Shown in pieces: positions 8,301 through 17,118 of a DNA stretch of 64,000 bases (within the stretch, counting starts at the first letter, position 1; each line of letters opens with the position of its first letter). Both the position numbers and the translations under genes were made by a program. A model generated the notes under the pieces. The model was not told the DNA's origin and did not search any database. It saw nothing but the letters and a program-made list of their open reading frames with translations. Location: positions 62,001-126,000 of the forward strand of contig NZ_FNVU01000025.1 of assembly GCF_900107965.1 (NCBI RefSeq), written 5' to 3'. The stretch comes from Actinacidiphila yanglinensis. Its GTDB lineage: Bacteria; Actinomycetota; Actinomycetes; Streptomycetales; Streptomycetaceae.

Positions 8301-8933
8301 ATGACTTCCCCGCGTACCGGCCTCCTCCTCGACTTCGGCGGCGTGCTGACCACCCCGCTGCTCCCCGCCGTCCTCGCCTTCGAGCGGCGTGAGGGGCTGG
8401 CCGAGATGGCCGCGGCGCGGGCGCTGTTCGGGGACGCCGAGACGGTGCGGCGCACCCAGGACCTCGAACGCGGCACGCTCACCCAGGCGGAGTGGAACGC
8501 GGGCGCGGCGCCCCTGCTGGGCGTCCCGGCGGAGAACCTGATGGGCCGGCTCTTCGCCGACCTGCGCCCGGAGCCCTCGGTGATCGCCGCCGCGGCCGCC
8601 GCCCGCCGGGCCGGGGTGAAGGTCGGCGTGCTGTCCAACTCCGTCGGCGCCGACCCGTTCGACCTCTACGCCGGGTACGACCTGGACCGCTCGTACGACG
8701 CGGTCGTGATCTCCGAACGGCACGGCCTGCGCAAGCCCGAGCCGGAGATCTTCCGGCTGGCGCTGTCGATGCTCGAACTGCCCGCCGAGGCGTGCGTGTT
8801 CGTCGACGACACCCCCGAGTACGTCGCCGCCGCAGAGGAGTTGGGCTTCGCCGCGGTGGTGGCGAAGGACCCGGCCGAGACCGTCGCCCGACTGGAGTCC
8901 CTGCTCGGCGTCCCGCTGGCGCAGGCCGCCTGA
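8301..8933 (+). CDS. HAD-superfamily hydrolase (subfamily IA)
   Basis: The protein has 210 residues. Motif I is LLDFGGVLT with nucleophile Asp11. The second motif-I Asp is replaced by Gly, as in the DFGGV branch that Streptomyces carries widely. Motif II is LSNS near residue 114, the motif III Lys lies in GLRKPEPEIF, and motif IV is VFVDDTPEYV. A helical cap occupies about residues 20-90. It is probably a small-molecule phosphatase or an epoxide-hydrolase-like N-terminal domain relative in the cytoplasm. It stands alone between the TetR gene and a very strong terminator. Confidence 0.85.
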   Translation: MTSPRTGLLLDFGGVLTTPLLPAVLAFERREGLAEMAAARALFGDAETVRRTQDLERGTLTQAEWNAGAAPLLGVPAENLMGRLFADLRPEPSVIAAAAAARRAGVKVGVLSNSVGADPFDLYAGYDLDRSYDAVVISERHGLRKPEPEIFRLALSMLELPAEACVFVDDTPEYVAAAEELGFAAVVAKDPAETVARLESLLGVPLAQAA

Positions 8934-8944
8934 CCGCGGAAAAA

Positions 8945-9016
8945 GCGGGCGGGGCGACCGGGCTGTTTCCCGGTCGCCCCGCCCGCAGCCCTTTTCCCGG
9001 CTGCGAGGGAAAAGGG
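8945..9016 (+). terminator. Tandem terminator hairpins after the HAD gene
   Basis: The first hairpin has a perfect 18-bp GC stem (8945-8962 with 8969-8986, 6-nt loop CTGTTT). A second 10-bp stem (CCCTTTTCCC 8989-8998 with GGGAAAAGGG 9007-9016) follows at once. Together they give an efficient stop before the S53 peptidase gene. The rest of the gap to 9311 shows no gene and should hold the peptidase promoter. Confidence 0.85.
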
Positions 9017-9311
9017 AAATGCCGTACGCATTCCCGAGATGACCGGTTCCGAATTACGGGAGCGCACCCGCCCCGCCTCCTGATCATGCCGCCGGAGCTG
9101 CACGGGAGCAACCCAACGGCCCGGCCGGTATGCGCACTTGCACACATGAGAACCGTCGGCAGGCCGCGGAAACACCGTGCCATCAACTCGAAACATACGG
9201 AGCATTGACAGCCGGTTTCCCGGCGGACGCTAATGAATCGGCTGCGCTTTCGCGTGACCGTCCCGTTTGTTTTCGGTCCTGATCCGGGGACCCGCAACGA
9301 CAGGAAATTCG

Positions 9312-11948
9312 ATGCCGACTCCTCGCGCGCACACGGGCGCTGCTGTGTCCCGTGCCCTGCGCCGCGGCGCCGCGGCGGTGGGGCTCTCAGCCCTGATCCT
9401 CCTCGGCGTCCACCCGTCCGCCCAGGCCGCGACGCCCGCCCCGCCCGGCTCGGTGAGCACGACGGCCCCGGCGGCCGCCACCGACACGGAAACCGACACC
9501 GGCACCGGCACCCCGGCGACCGGCGACCTGGCCCCGGTGTGCGGCGCCCCCGCTCCCGGCCACGCCGCCTGCTTCGCCATGCGCGACACGCGGCGCGGGC
9601 CCACCCTGCGGCTCAGCGCGGGGCAGGCGCCGGCGGGCCTGAGCCCCCAGGACCTCCAGAGCGCCTACGCCCTGCCCTCCGACGGCGGCGCCGGGCAGAC
9701 CATCGCCATCGTCGACGCCTACGACGACCCCTCGGCCGAGGCGGATCTGGCGGTCTACCGGCAGCAGTACGGCCTTCCGGCGTGCACCAGCGACAGCGGC
9801 TGCTTCCGGAAGGTGGACCAGCGCGGCGGCACGTCCCTGCCCCAGACCAGCGACAGTTGGGCGTCGGAGATCGCCCTCGACCTGGACATGGTCTCCGCCG
9901 CCGCGCCCCAGGCGCACATCCTGCTGGTGGAGACGGACAGCGACGGCCTGGACGCCCTGGGCGCGGGGGTGAACGAAGCGGTGGCCCTGGGCGCGAAGTA
10001 CGTGTCCAACTCCTACGGGCGCCTGGGCGACTTCGTCACCGACCAGGCGACCTACGGGGCGGCCTTCGACCACCCGGGCGTGGCCGTCGTCGCGGCGACC
10101 GGCGACTACGGCTACGGGGTGTCCTTCCCCTCGGACCTCGCCACCGTGACCGCGGTCGGCGGCACCACGCTGACGCCCGACAGCGGGAGCGCGCGCGGCT
10201 GGAGCGAGGACGTGTGGCAGCAGGGCGTCAACGGGCCCGGCTCCGGATGCGCGGCCAACCAGCCCAAGCCCGCCTTCCAGACGGACACCGGCTGCACCGG
10301 CCGCAGCGAGGCGGACGTCTCCGCGGTCGCCGACGACCTTGCCGTCTACTCGACGTTCGGCGCGTACGGCAACGGCTGGGACACCTGGGGAGGCACCAGC
10401 GCGGCCACTCCCCTGATCACCTCGATATACGCGCTGGCCGGCGCCCCGCGGCCGGGCAGCTACCCCAACGCGTACCCCTATGCCACCGGCGGCGTGGGGC
10501 TCAACGACATCACCTCCGGCACCAACGGCGACTGCGCCGTGAGCTACCTGTGCACCGCGGGCCCCGGCTACGACGGGCCCACGGGCCTGGGCACCCCCGC
10601 CGGGCTGGCCGCCTTCCGCTACGGCCCCAGCGGCACTCTGGTCGGCACCGTGAAGGACGCCTCGACCGGTGAGCCGATCGCGAAGGCGACCGTGAGCGAC
10701 GGCGTCGACATCGCCACCACCGGCGCGGACGGCACCTACAGCCTGTCCCTGCCCGCGGGGCCGGCGAGCGGCCTGACGGTCACCGCCTTCGGCTACACCT
10801 CCAGCGAACCGGTCACCCTGGACATCACCGCCGACACGACCACCACGCACGACGCGGCGCTGCGGCCCGTACCCCGCCGCCGGGTGCACGGCGTGGTGAC
10901 GGACGGCTCGGGCCACGGCTGGCCGCTGTACGCGCGGGTCTCGGTGGAGGGATCGCCCGAGGCGCCGGTCTGGACCGACCCGGTCGACGGCGGCTACGAC
11001 CTCCAACTGCCGCAGGACGCCGCGTACACGCTCGACATCAGCGCCGTCCAGCCCGGCTACGAGCCACTGGCCAGGCCGGTGACCGTCGGGCACCGCACCA
11101 CCACCGCCGACGCGGCCCTCACCGCCGACCCGGACCTGGCCACGGCGGCCGGCTACGCCCTCGATGTCCACGCCAGCACCGAATCCTTCGACGCCACCAC
11201 CGCGGCGCCGCAGGGCTGGACGGTCGCCGACGCCGCCGGCACCGGCAACGGCTGGGAGTTCGACGACCCGATCCAGCGCGGCAACTCCACCGGCGGCACT
11301 GGTGCCTTCGCGGTCGTCGAGAGCGACCAGGGGCCCTTCGGCCCGCACCAGGACACCACGCTGACCAGCCCCGACTACGACCTGTCGACCGCGCAGTCCG
11401 CCCAACTGGCCTTCAGAACCGCCTACATCAGCAACCCGACGCAGCAGCACATGAGCGTCGACGCCAGTGCCGACGGCGGCGCCACCTGGCAGACCCTGTG
11501 GACCAACCCCAAGTCGTCGGACTCGCAGGACCACCTGAGCGTGCAGGTGCCGCTGGGCGACCTGGCGGGCCGCTCCTCGGTGCGGCTGCGCTTCCACTTC
11601 CAGGCCGACTGGGGCTACTTCTGGGCGATCGACGACGTCGGCGTGACCGGTCGCACGCTCGCGCCGACACCGGGCGGGCTCGTCGTCGGCACCGTGAAGG
11701 ACACCGCCGGCCACGGCGTGACCGGGGCGACCGTCGCCGATGCCTCGGCTCCGGGCACCGGCGTGCTCAGCGCCGCCACCCCGCAGGACCCGGGCGTCGG
11801 GGACGGGCTGTACACGCTGTTCGTGCCGTCCCCCGGCCGGCACGCCCTGAGCGTGACCGCCCCCGGCTACCGGACGGCCACCCGCCAGGTCACGGTGCAC
11901 GCGGACCGGGTCACCCACCGGAACGTCACGCTCGCCCGCTCCACCTGA
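9312..11948 (+). CDS. Secreted S53 (sedolisin/kumamolisin-like) serine-carboxyl peptidase with carboxypeptidase-regulatory repeats
   Basis: The protein has 878 residues from ATG 9312, with an AGGAAA box. A signal peptide ends near residue 38. The peptidase domain follows almost directly: the SEIALDLDM segment carries catalytic Glu (about 185) and Asp (about 189), ATGDYG near 262 holds the oxyanion Asp, and GGTSAATP near 364 holds the nucleophile Ser. The usual long propeptide is very short. C-terminal modules are two CarboxypepD-regulatory-like beta domains (about 440-605), a MAM/jelly-roll-like domain ending WAIDDVGVTG (about 615-780), and a third regulatory-like domain to the end. Export and acid-tolerant protein digestion outside the cell are expected. 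Confidence 0.88.
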   Translation: MPTPRAHTGAAVSRALRRGAAAVGLSALILLGVHPSAQAATPAPPGSVSTTAPAAATDTETDTGTGTPATGDLAPVCGAPAPGHAACFAMRDTRRGPTLRLSAGQAPAGLSPQDLQSAYALPSDGGAGQTIAIVDAYDDPSAEADLAVYRQQYGLPACTSDSGCFRKVDQRGGTSLPQTSDSWASEIALDLDMVSAAAPQAHILLVETDSDGLDALGAGVNEAVALGAKYVSNSYGRLGDFVTDQATYGAAFDHPGVAVVAATGDYGYGVSFPSDLATVTAVGGTTLTPDSGSARGWSEDVWQQGVNGPGSGCAANQPKPAFQTDTGCTGRSEADVSAVADDLAVYSTFGAYGNGWDTWGGTSAATPLITSIYALAGAPRPGSYPNAYPYATGGVGLNDITSGTNGDCAVSYLCTAGPGYDGPTGLGTPAGLAAFRYGPSGTLVGTVKDASTGEPIAKATVSDGVDIATTGADGTYSLSLPAGPASGLTVTAFGYTSSEPVTLDITADTTTTHDAALRPVPRRRVHGVVTDGSGHGWPLYARVSVEGSPEAPVWTDPVDGGYDLQLPQDAAYTLDISAVQPGYEPLARPVTVGHRTTTADAALTADPDLATAAGYALDVHASTESFDATTAAPQGWTVADAAGTGNGWEFDDPIQRGNSTGGTGAFAVVESDQGPFGPHQDTTLTSPDYDLSTAQSAQLAFRTAYISNPTQQHMSVDASADGGATWQTLWTNPKSSDSQDHLSVQVPLGDLAGRSSVRLRFHFQADWGYFWAIDDVGVTGRTLAPTPGGLVVGTVKDTAGHGVTGATVADASAPGTGVLSAATPQDPGVGDGLYTLFVPSPGRHALSVTAPGYRTATRQVTVHADRVTHRNVTLARST

Positions 11949-11973
11949 CCGAACGGGCAGGCCGCAACCGGCC

Positions 11974-12013
11974 GCCGCACCGCGGGGGAGCCGCCGCTCC
12001 CCCGCGGTGCGGC
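11974..12013 (+). terminator. Terminator after the S53 peptidase gene
   Basis: A perfect 17-bp stem (11974-11990 with 11997-12013, loop CCGCCG) lies 25 bases past the stop codon. Confidence 0.8.
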
Positions 12014-12115
12014 CCTGTCATGAGCACCCGGACACCCGTAGGATCGGGGGCGGACGCACACCGGCCGCGCACACGTATGCGTCCCGGCCCGCAGCGCACA
12101 GGAGTGTCAGACCGT

Positions 12116-13147
12116 ATGGAAGCAACCGGCGGCCCGTGGTCGGGGACCGGTCTCGACCCGCTCGGCGAGCGGGTACTGGAGCACCTGGTGGGCGTGCCGT
12201 CGGCGGACGCCGCCGAGGTCGCCAGGGTGGTGGCGGTGCCCGTGGCGCAGGCGGAGGCCGCGCTGCGGCAGCTGGCCGAGGCGTCGCTGGTGCTGCGGGT
12301 CCAGGACCGGCCGGCCCGCTGGGCGGCCGCTCCGCCGCGGTTCTCGCTCGGCGCGGCGCTGGCCCGCGGGCGGGCCGAACTCACCCGCGCGGAAAGCCTC
12401 GTGGAGCGGCTGCACGAGGTGTACGAGGGAGTCTCCGCCCCGCGCACCGCGCACCTGGTGGAGTCGCTGGCCGGCGGCCTGGAGGTCGCCGCACGCTACG
12501 GCCAGCTGCTGGAGGCGACATCGGCGGAGGTGCTGCACCTGGCGAAGCCCCCGTACGTCACGGTCCCGGACGTCCCCGGGAAGCAGCCCGCGGTGGCCCC
12601 CGGGGTGCGGATGCGCTCGGTGTACGACACGGAGGGGTTCACCGACGCGCAGTCGCTCAGCACCGCCCTGCGCGGGGTGGCCCAGGGCGGCCGGTTACGC
12701 CTGGCCGACCGACTGCCGGTGAAACTGGTGGTGTTCGACCGGAAGGCCGCGCTGCTGCCGGTGCTCGGCGACCGGCCCGCGAACGGCTCGCTCGTGGTGC
12801 ACTCCCCCGCCCTGGTGCAGGCGCTGGCGGCGCTGTTCGAGAGCGTGTGGGAGCGGGCGGCCCCGCTGGCGCCGGACGGCCGGGCGGGCCTGTCGGCCGC
12901 GGAAGGCGGCGCGCCGCCCCCGCCGGACCGGCGCACGCGGGAGATCCTGCATCTGATGGCCGGCGGGATGAAGGACGAGACGATCGCGCGGCTGCTCCAT
13001 GTGAGCCGCCGTACGGTGCAGAAGCACGTCAGCGAGGCGGGCGCGGCGCTGGGCGCCCGGACCCGGTTCCAGATCGCGCTGCTGGCCCGGGACCGGGGGT
13101 GGCTGGACGCCCCGTCCCCGGCCGAGGAGGCCGGCGCCGGCCGGTGA
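12116..13147 (+). CDS. TrmB/LuxR-type HTH transcriptional regulator containing a TTA codon
   Basis: The protein has 343 residues from ATG 12116 (AGGAG box 11 nt upstream); an in-frame ATG at 12020 lacks a ribosome site and sits in the terminator. A TrmB-like winged-helix start (about 10-60) is followed by a phospholipase-D-like or sensor middle region. A C-terminal LuxR HTH spans about 280-330 (RTREILHLMAGGMKDETIAR, then VSRRTVQKHVSE). This architecture is common in Streptomyces as solitary regulators. A leucine TTA codon at 12695-12697 (codon 194) makes translation likely to depend on the bldA tRNA, tying expression to late growth. Targets are unknown; it neighbours the SsgA-like gene. Confidence 0.85.
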   Translation: MEATGGPWSGTGLDPLGERVLEHLVGVPSADAAEVARVVAVPVAQAEAALRQLAEASLVLRVQDRPARWAAAPPRFSLGAALARGRAELTRAESLVERLHEVYEGVSAPRTAHLVESLAGGLEVAARYGQLLEATSAEVLHLAKPPYVTVPDVPGKQPAVAPGVRMRSVYDTEGFTDAQSLSTALRGVAQGGRLRLADRLPVKLVVFDRKAALLPVLGDRPANGSLVVHSPALVQALAALFESVWERAAPLAPDGRAGLSAAEGGAPPPPDRRTREILHLMAGGMKDETIARLLHVSRRTVQKHVSEAGAALGARTRFQIALLARDRGWLDAPSPAEEAGAGR

Positions 13148-13425
13148 GAACCGGAGTCGACGCGTGAGGCGGTCCGGCGGCCGGGGACAGTCGGTTGACT
13201 GAGGGGGACCGCGGGCGGCGCCTGCCACCGCCGGCGACGCCCGGACCCCGCCCACGTCCGGGGAACCGCGACCACCGGGGCAGCCGGTCCCGGCAGGGGG
13301 TGCGCCGCCCGGCCACCTCACCGTCGGACGGCATGATCCGGCACCGTCAGGTGACTGATGTACGCGGGTCCGGGGCGGGCAAGAGTAGCGGTCAGCAGCC
13401 ATCGTCCAACAGGAGAGTTCCCGTT

Positions 13426-13902
13426 ATGAGCGGCAATCGACACGACGAAGGGCGGTCCCGGGCCCGGGCGGCGCGCCTGCCTTCACTGTCCCTGAACGTC
13501 CAGCGCGTGCTGGAATCGAGCTCCTGCCGGCAGACCGTCCGGGCCACCTTCCGCTACGACCCGGACACCCCCCTGGTCGTGACCGTGGTCTTCCGCGTCC
13601 ACAGCGGCCAGCAGGTCACCTGGCACCTCGGCCGGGACCTGCTGTACGAGGGCATGTACGCGCTCAGCGGCATCGCGGACGTGCAGGTCTGGCCGACGGA
13701 GCACGACGACGAGCGGCCGACCGCGTGGCTGAAGATCTCCTCCCGCACCACCGCGGCCCTCTTCGAACTCCCGGTGCCGCCCCTGGCCGAGTGGCTGGAG
13801 GACACCTACGCACTCGTACCGCCCGGGCAGGAGAGCACGGAGCTGGACTGGGACGCGTTCGCCGCGGGCCTCACCGCCGACCCCGACGTGTCGGCGGGCT
13901 GA
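13426..13902 (+). CDS. SsgA-like protein (SALP), sporulation and septum control
   Basis: The protein has 158 residues, with an AGGAG box before ATG 13426. The fold pattern of the SsgA/SsgB family is visible: FRYDPDTPLVVTVVF, then VTWHLGRDLLYEGMY (the conserved RDLL.EG segment), ADVQVWPTE, and a C-terminal amphipathic region. SALPs are confined to sporulating actinobacteria and guide FtsZ and peptidoglycan remodelling in aerial hyphae. It differs from SsgB in its N-terminal 18 residues (Arg-rich) and C-terminus, so it is probably an auxiliary paralogue. This gene is strong taxonomic evidence for Streptomyces or a close relative. Confidence 0.88.
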   Translation: MSGNRHDEGRSRARAARLPSLSLNVQRVLESSSCRQTVRATFRYDPDTPLVVTVVFRVHSGQQVTWHLGRDLLYEGMYALSGIADVQVWPTEHDDERPTAWLKISSRTTAALFELPVPPLAEWLEDTYALVPPGQESTELDWDAFAAGLTADPDVSAG

Positions 13903-13910
13903 GCCCCGGC

Positions 13911-13942
13911 GCGCCGGCCGGCGGAGGCGTGCCGGCCGGCGC
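13911..13942. terminator. Bidirectional terminator between the SALP and ECF sigma genes
   Basis: A perfect 12-bp stem (GCGCCGGCCGGC, 13911-13922, with its complement at 13931-13942) and 8-nt loop lie between the convergent genes. Confidence 0.7.
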
Positions 13943-13962
13943 GGACACCTGTGCGGGCCGGC

Positions 13963-14496
13963 TCAGGCGGCCTCGGCCGTCGCGGCGTGGCGCAGCTTGC
14001 GCAGGGCGTTGTGCTGCCGGGACTTCACCGTCCCGGCGGGTACGCCGAGGATGTCGGCCGTCTCCTGGATGGTGCGGTCGCGCAGGTAGATGTGCACCAG
14101 CACCGCGCGGTGCTCCGGTGACAGCCGCTGGAGCAGCGGCCTGACGACCATGGCGTGCCGCACGGTCTCCGTCTCGTCCCTCGCCGTCGCGGCGTCGACG
14201 TAGGTGACGCCCACGATCTCCTTGCGGGCGTGCGGCTTGCGCACCCAGTCGATGACCAGGTGCCGGGTCACCGTGAAGAGCCAGCTCCGCAGCGAACCCT
14301 CCATCCCCGTCAGCCGATCGATGTTCCGCCAGGCCCGGATCATGGTCTCCTGGACGACGTCTTCGGCGAGACCGCGGTCGTTCAGCATCCTCTCCGCGTA
14401 CGAGACGAGCCCGTCCCGGTGCTCCCGCACCAGAGCACGGAGCACGTCCGGTCCATTCACGGCCCTGGGGGGCGTAGTCATGGGGTTCTGAGCCAT
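13963..14496 (-). CDS. ECF-family RNA polymerase sigma factor (SigL/SigK-like)
   Basis: The protein has 177 residues from ATG 14496; an in-frame ATG at 14481 is a shorter option. Region 2 is clear: GLAEDVVQETMIRAWRN and SWLFTVTRHLVIDWVR. Region 4 follows with LSPEHRAVLVHIYLRDRTIQ and the recognition helix VPAGTVKSRQHNALRKL. No anti-sigma gene with a zinc-finger or membrane segment lies beside it. It is divergent, across 440 bases, from a winged-helix regulator gene. Control by an unlinked anti-sigma, or by transcription alone, is likely. Confidence 0.88.
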   Translation of the reverse strand: MAQNPMTTPPRAVNGPDVLRALVREHRDGLVSYAERMLNDRGLAEDVVQETMIRAWRNIDRLTGMEGSLRSWLFTVTRHLVIDWVRKPHARKEIVGVTYVDAATARDETETVRHAMVVRPLLQRLSPEHRAVLVHIYLRDRTIQETADILGVPAGTVKSRQHNALRKLRHAATAEAA

Positions 14497-14938
14497 CCTG
14501 GTTCTCTGTCGCGCAACAAACGGAAGGCTGGACACAGCCTTCTCTTCCGCACCATGGCAGGGCCGAGTGCCAGAAGAATGCTGCACTTGTGTCACCGCGG
14601 GGCAGGCGGTGACACATGGAGGGCACTCGCCGTCACCACGCGGGGGGGAGGCGGTCCCCGTCACCGCACCAGGGCCTTCGGCTGCGGGCACCGCTGGTCG
14701 CCAGGTGTGCCGCCGCACCGGCTGCCGGATGCGGCACACGGGGAATCGGGCCGTCCGCCGCATCCGTCCCCCGCACGACTGAATCCGCACAATTGCCACC
14801 CTCACACGTGCGGGGAATGATAGATGTGCAGGAGGAGGCACCTTTCCCGCACACCGCACGCCGCCGCGCGCTCACGGCGTGGGTCTGCCGGGGTGGGTAG
14901 CATGCGCAGCATCAATAACACCAAGGGAGTGAACGGTT
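14497..14938. promoter_or_regulatory. Divergent regulatory region with a repeated GTCACCGC element
   Basis: No gene is supported here. The main element is a perfect 11-bp inverted repeat at 14588-14616 (arms TGTGTCACCGC and GCGGTGACACA, 7-nt loop). Related half sites GTCACCACGC and GTCACCGCACC follow downstream, near 14632 and 14660. The spacing and repetition look like a multi-site operator for a dimeric regulator acting on the ECF sigma gene, the winged-helix gene, or both. A CACACGTG element lies near 14803-14810. Confidence 0.5.
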
Positions 14939-15511
14939 GTGACCAGCCAGTCAACCGCCACGCTCCGGTCGCGGTATGTCGAGCAGGCCGCGTCGGATCT
15001 GGAAGAAATCCGTCGACAGCAGCAGGAACTGACCGAGAGGATCAGGGTGCTTCAGCAGGAGGAGGCACTGCTCGTCGACATCCTGACCCTTGCCGAGCGC
15101 ACCCCCTCCGAGGAGGCGTCCCCGCTGCCCGAGCAGGCACAGGACGAGCCGACGCTCGCCCCGGCCCGGTCATCCGCGGCCGGCGCGCCCCGGGCCGCGG
15201 GCGGGCGGGCCACCGGTTCCGGTGCCACGCGCGGTCGCGCCGCCGGGGGTTCCGCCGGCAAGAAGGGGCGGCAGCCGTTGCTCGGTGATCTGCTGATGGA
15301 GTTGCTCGGTTCCCATGACGAGCCGCGTCTGGCGAAGGAGTTGCGGGACGAGCTGATGGAGCAGCACCCGGACCGGGAGCCGACGCCCCAGGTGGTGCGC
15401 AACACGCTGGAGTCGCTGGTCGCCAAGGGCCGCATCCGCCGGCACCGGCAGCAGCGCTCGGTGATGTACTCCCTCGTCCAGTCCGCGAAGCCGGCGGCAG
15501 CGAAGAGCTGA
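14939..15511 (+). CDS. Coiled-coil plus winged-helix regulatory protein conserved in Streptomyces
   Basis: The protein has 190 residues from GTG 14939 with a GGGAG box. Residues 10-55 form a heptad-rich coiled coil (SDLEEIRRQQQELTERIR). Residues 60-100 are an Ala/Gly/Arg-rich disordered linker. Residues 110-180 form a BlaI/MecI-like winged helix (LLGDLLMELLGSHDEPR, TPQVVRNTLESLVAKGRIRR). I recognise the layout as a Streptomyces protein usually annotated only as a regulatory protein. It probably binds DNA as a coiled-coil dimer. It faces the repeated GTCACCGC region, so autoregulation is plausible. Confidence 0.78.
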   Translation: MTSQSTATLRSRYVEQAASDLEEIRRQQQELTERIRVLQQEEALLVDILTLAERTPSEEASPLPEQAQDEPTLAPARSSAAGAPRAAGGRATGSGATRGRAAGGSAGKKGRQPLLGDLLMELLGSHDEPRLAKELRDELMEQHPDREPTPQVVRNTLESLVAKGRIRRHRQQRSVMYSLVQSAKPAAAKS

Positions 15512-15713
15512 TCCGGCCGCGGCTCCCCGGTGCTGCGGGTGCGGCTCCGTACGGTGGTCCGTGCGGACCCGCACCCGCGCCGGGGTGCGGGGGTGCCGCC
15601 CGCGGGGGTGTGGCCTGCGAGGTTCTCCCACGTGCGGCCGGGAGAGCGGCGCACATGTACCGGCGTGCTCACACGTGTCACCACGGTCGCGTCGTACCCG
15701 CACGCCTCACTCC

Positions 15714-16760
15714 TCATGTCCTGCCCTGGGCCATCGCGGCATCGATGACGCGTCGCGTGGTCCGGTGGCTCACCCAGGTGGCGAGCCGGCGCAGTTCCTC
15801 CCGGGAGGCGGGGTCGTCCTGCCGTGCCAGCGCGATCACGGCGGCATGGGCCAGCTTCGGGCTGCGCGGCCCGTGCCGGGGTACGGTCCGCAGGCCGACG
15901 CCGACGAGGCGGACCAGGGTGTGCGCGGAATCCTCGTCCGCCTCCGTGAAGGACAGCAGGCAGATCAGTCCCCGTGCGGCATTCACGTTGACGGGGTCGA
16001 GCCGCTCGTTGACCGCCGCGCCCGTGCCGTCGGCCGGCTCGGCCAGCGGGCGGGTCCTCGGGCGGCCGGCCAACGCCAGCCAGGAAAGGATGCGGGTCCG
16101 CGCCGCGCGCACGCCGAGGGCGTCCAGCAGGGTCCGGCCCACCTTCTCCCAGCGCGCGCCGGGCTCGCCGGCGTTGAGCGTCACCGCGTGCGCCAGCAGC
16201 GCGGGCCAGCCCTCCCCCAGGGCCGCGGTCTCGGCGAGAGCGGTGTCGGCCCACAGCTCCCCCACGTTGAGCGCTGGGCCGCGAAGGGAACCCGCGAGGC
16301 CCCTCCACGCGCGGTCCCCCACGAGCTGCGCGGTACGGCGCACGGTGGCAACTGTGGCGGGCGGCAGGTTCCTGCCCGCGGCCACCTCCGCCCGGACCAG
16401 GTGCAGGTAGGTGTGGTTCTGGAGGACCCAGTGCTCCCCCACCGATGCCACGGCCGCACGCCGCTCGTCGGCCAGGATGTCGACCGGGAGGCCCTCCGAC
16501 AGCGCGACGCACAGGTGCAGCAGCCCGTGCCCGAGACCCGGGCCCGCCGGCGCCTGCACGACCCGGCCGGGCAGGGCGGCCACCAGGCGGACCCGTACCT
16601 CGGCCGGTTGCGCGGCCAGGTGCTCGACGACGTCGCCCCACACCATCCGGAGGTCGCCCAGGCTCGCGTGGAAGGCGTCTGACGCCACGTCCAGCGCGCC
16701 CTCCGGGAACCCGCCGCGCAAGGCCGCGTCCACGCGCTCCCGGTAGCTCGGCCCGGCCAT
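15714..16760 (-). CDS. Uncharacterised alpha-helical protein
   Basis: The protein has 348 residues from ATG 16760 with an AGGGAAGG box close upstream. I do not recognise a family. It is rich in Leu/Ala helices (LRMVWGDVVEHLAAQPAEVR, WPALLAHAVTLNAGEPGA, SAHTLVRLVGVGLR) with no signal peptide or membrane segment, suggesting a HEAT/ARM-like or TPR-like scaffold. Codon use is normal for the region, supporting a real gene. It is convergent with the winged-helix gene and preceded by a gap with four strong hairpins. Confidence 0.6.
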   Translation of the reverse strand: MAGPSYRERVDAALRGGFPEGALDVASDAFHASLGDLRMVWGDVVEHLAAQPAEVRVRLVAALPGRVVQAPAGPGLGHGLLHLCVALSEGLPVDILADERRAAVASVGEHWVLQNHTYLHLVRAEVAAGRNLPPATVATVRRTAQLVGDRAWRGLAGSLRGPALNVGELWADTALAETAALGEGWPALLAHAVTLNAGEPGARWEKVGRTLLDALGVRAARTRILSWLALAGRPRTRPLAEPADGTGAAVNERLDPVNVNAARGLICLLSFTEADEDSAHTLVRLVGVGLRTVPRHGPRSPKLAHAAVIALARQDDPASREELRRLATWVSHRTTRRVIDAAMAQGRT

Positions 16761-17118
16761 CGCCTTCCTTCCCTGCTCACGTGTGGGTGACTGCCTCAGG
16801 TGCCGTATCCGGCCCCGCCCCCGCTCTTCCGCCGCGCACGACGGAGGAGGCCCTGCCCCGGACAAGAAGGGCAGGGCCGTGTCGGAAAGCTCCAGCCATG
16901 GCTTTTCCGACGGTCGGACGGAGAAGGGGGGTTCTCCGTCCGGTCAGGTCCGGCTCGCCTGCGCGCGAGCACGCGGGCGGACCGGTCCTGGTGCCGTCCG
17001 GCCGGGAGTGGGCAAACCGGACGGCGCCTTCCCCGCGGCCCGTGCCGGGTTCGCGGGAGTCTGCAACCTTCAAACGTGGGCGAGCGGCCCGGAGTTCACG
17101 ACGGAAGCGGTGAGCGAG
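16761..17118. other. Non-coding region with four consecutive strong hairpins
   Basis: No convincing gene is seen. Four stems follow each other. 16849-16858 pairs with 16869-16878 (10 bp). The segment around 16881-16913 forms a near-perfect stem (GTCGGAAAGC with GCTTTTCCGAC, one bulge). 16915-16925 pairs with 16932-16942 (11 bp, G6 loop). 16990-17001 pairs with 17017-17028 (12 bp, one wobble). The array lies downstream of the ohr transcript and upstream of the 348-residue gene. It could be a compound terminator or a structured RNA. Confidence 0.55.

Noticed and set aside
9387-11918. 843-codon minus-strand frame over the S53 gene
   Set aside because: It is an antisense shadow with no start site or domain. 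The plus-strand peptidase has full catalytic motifs.
12020-12115. Upstream ATG 12020 as the LuxR-type regulator start
   Set aside because: It lies at the foot of the S53 terminator and has no ribosome site. ATG 12116 has an AGGAG box.
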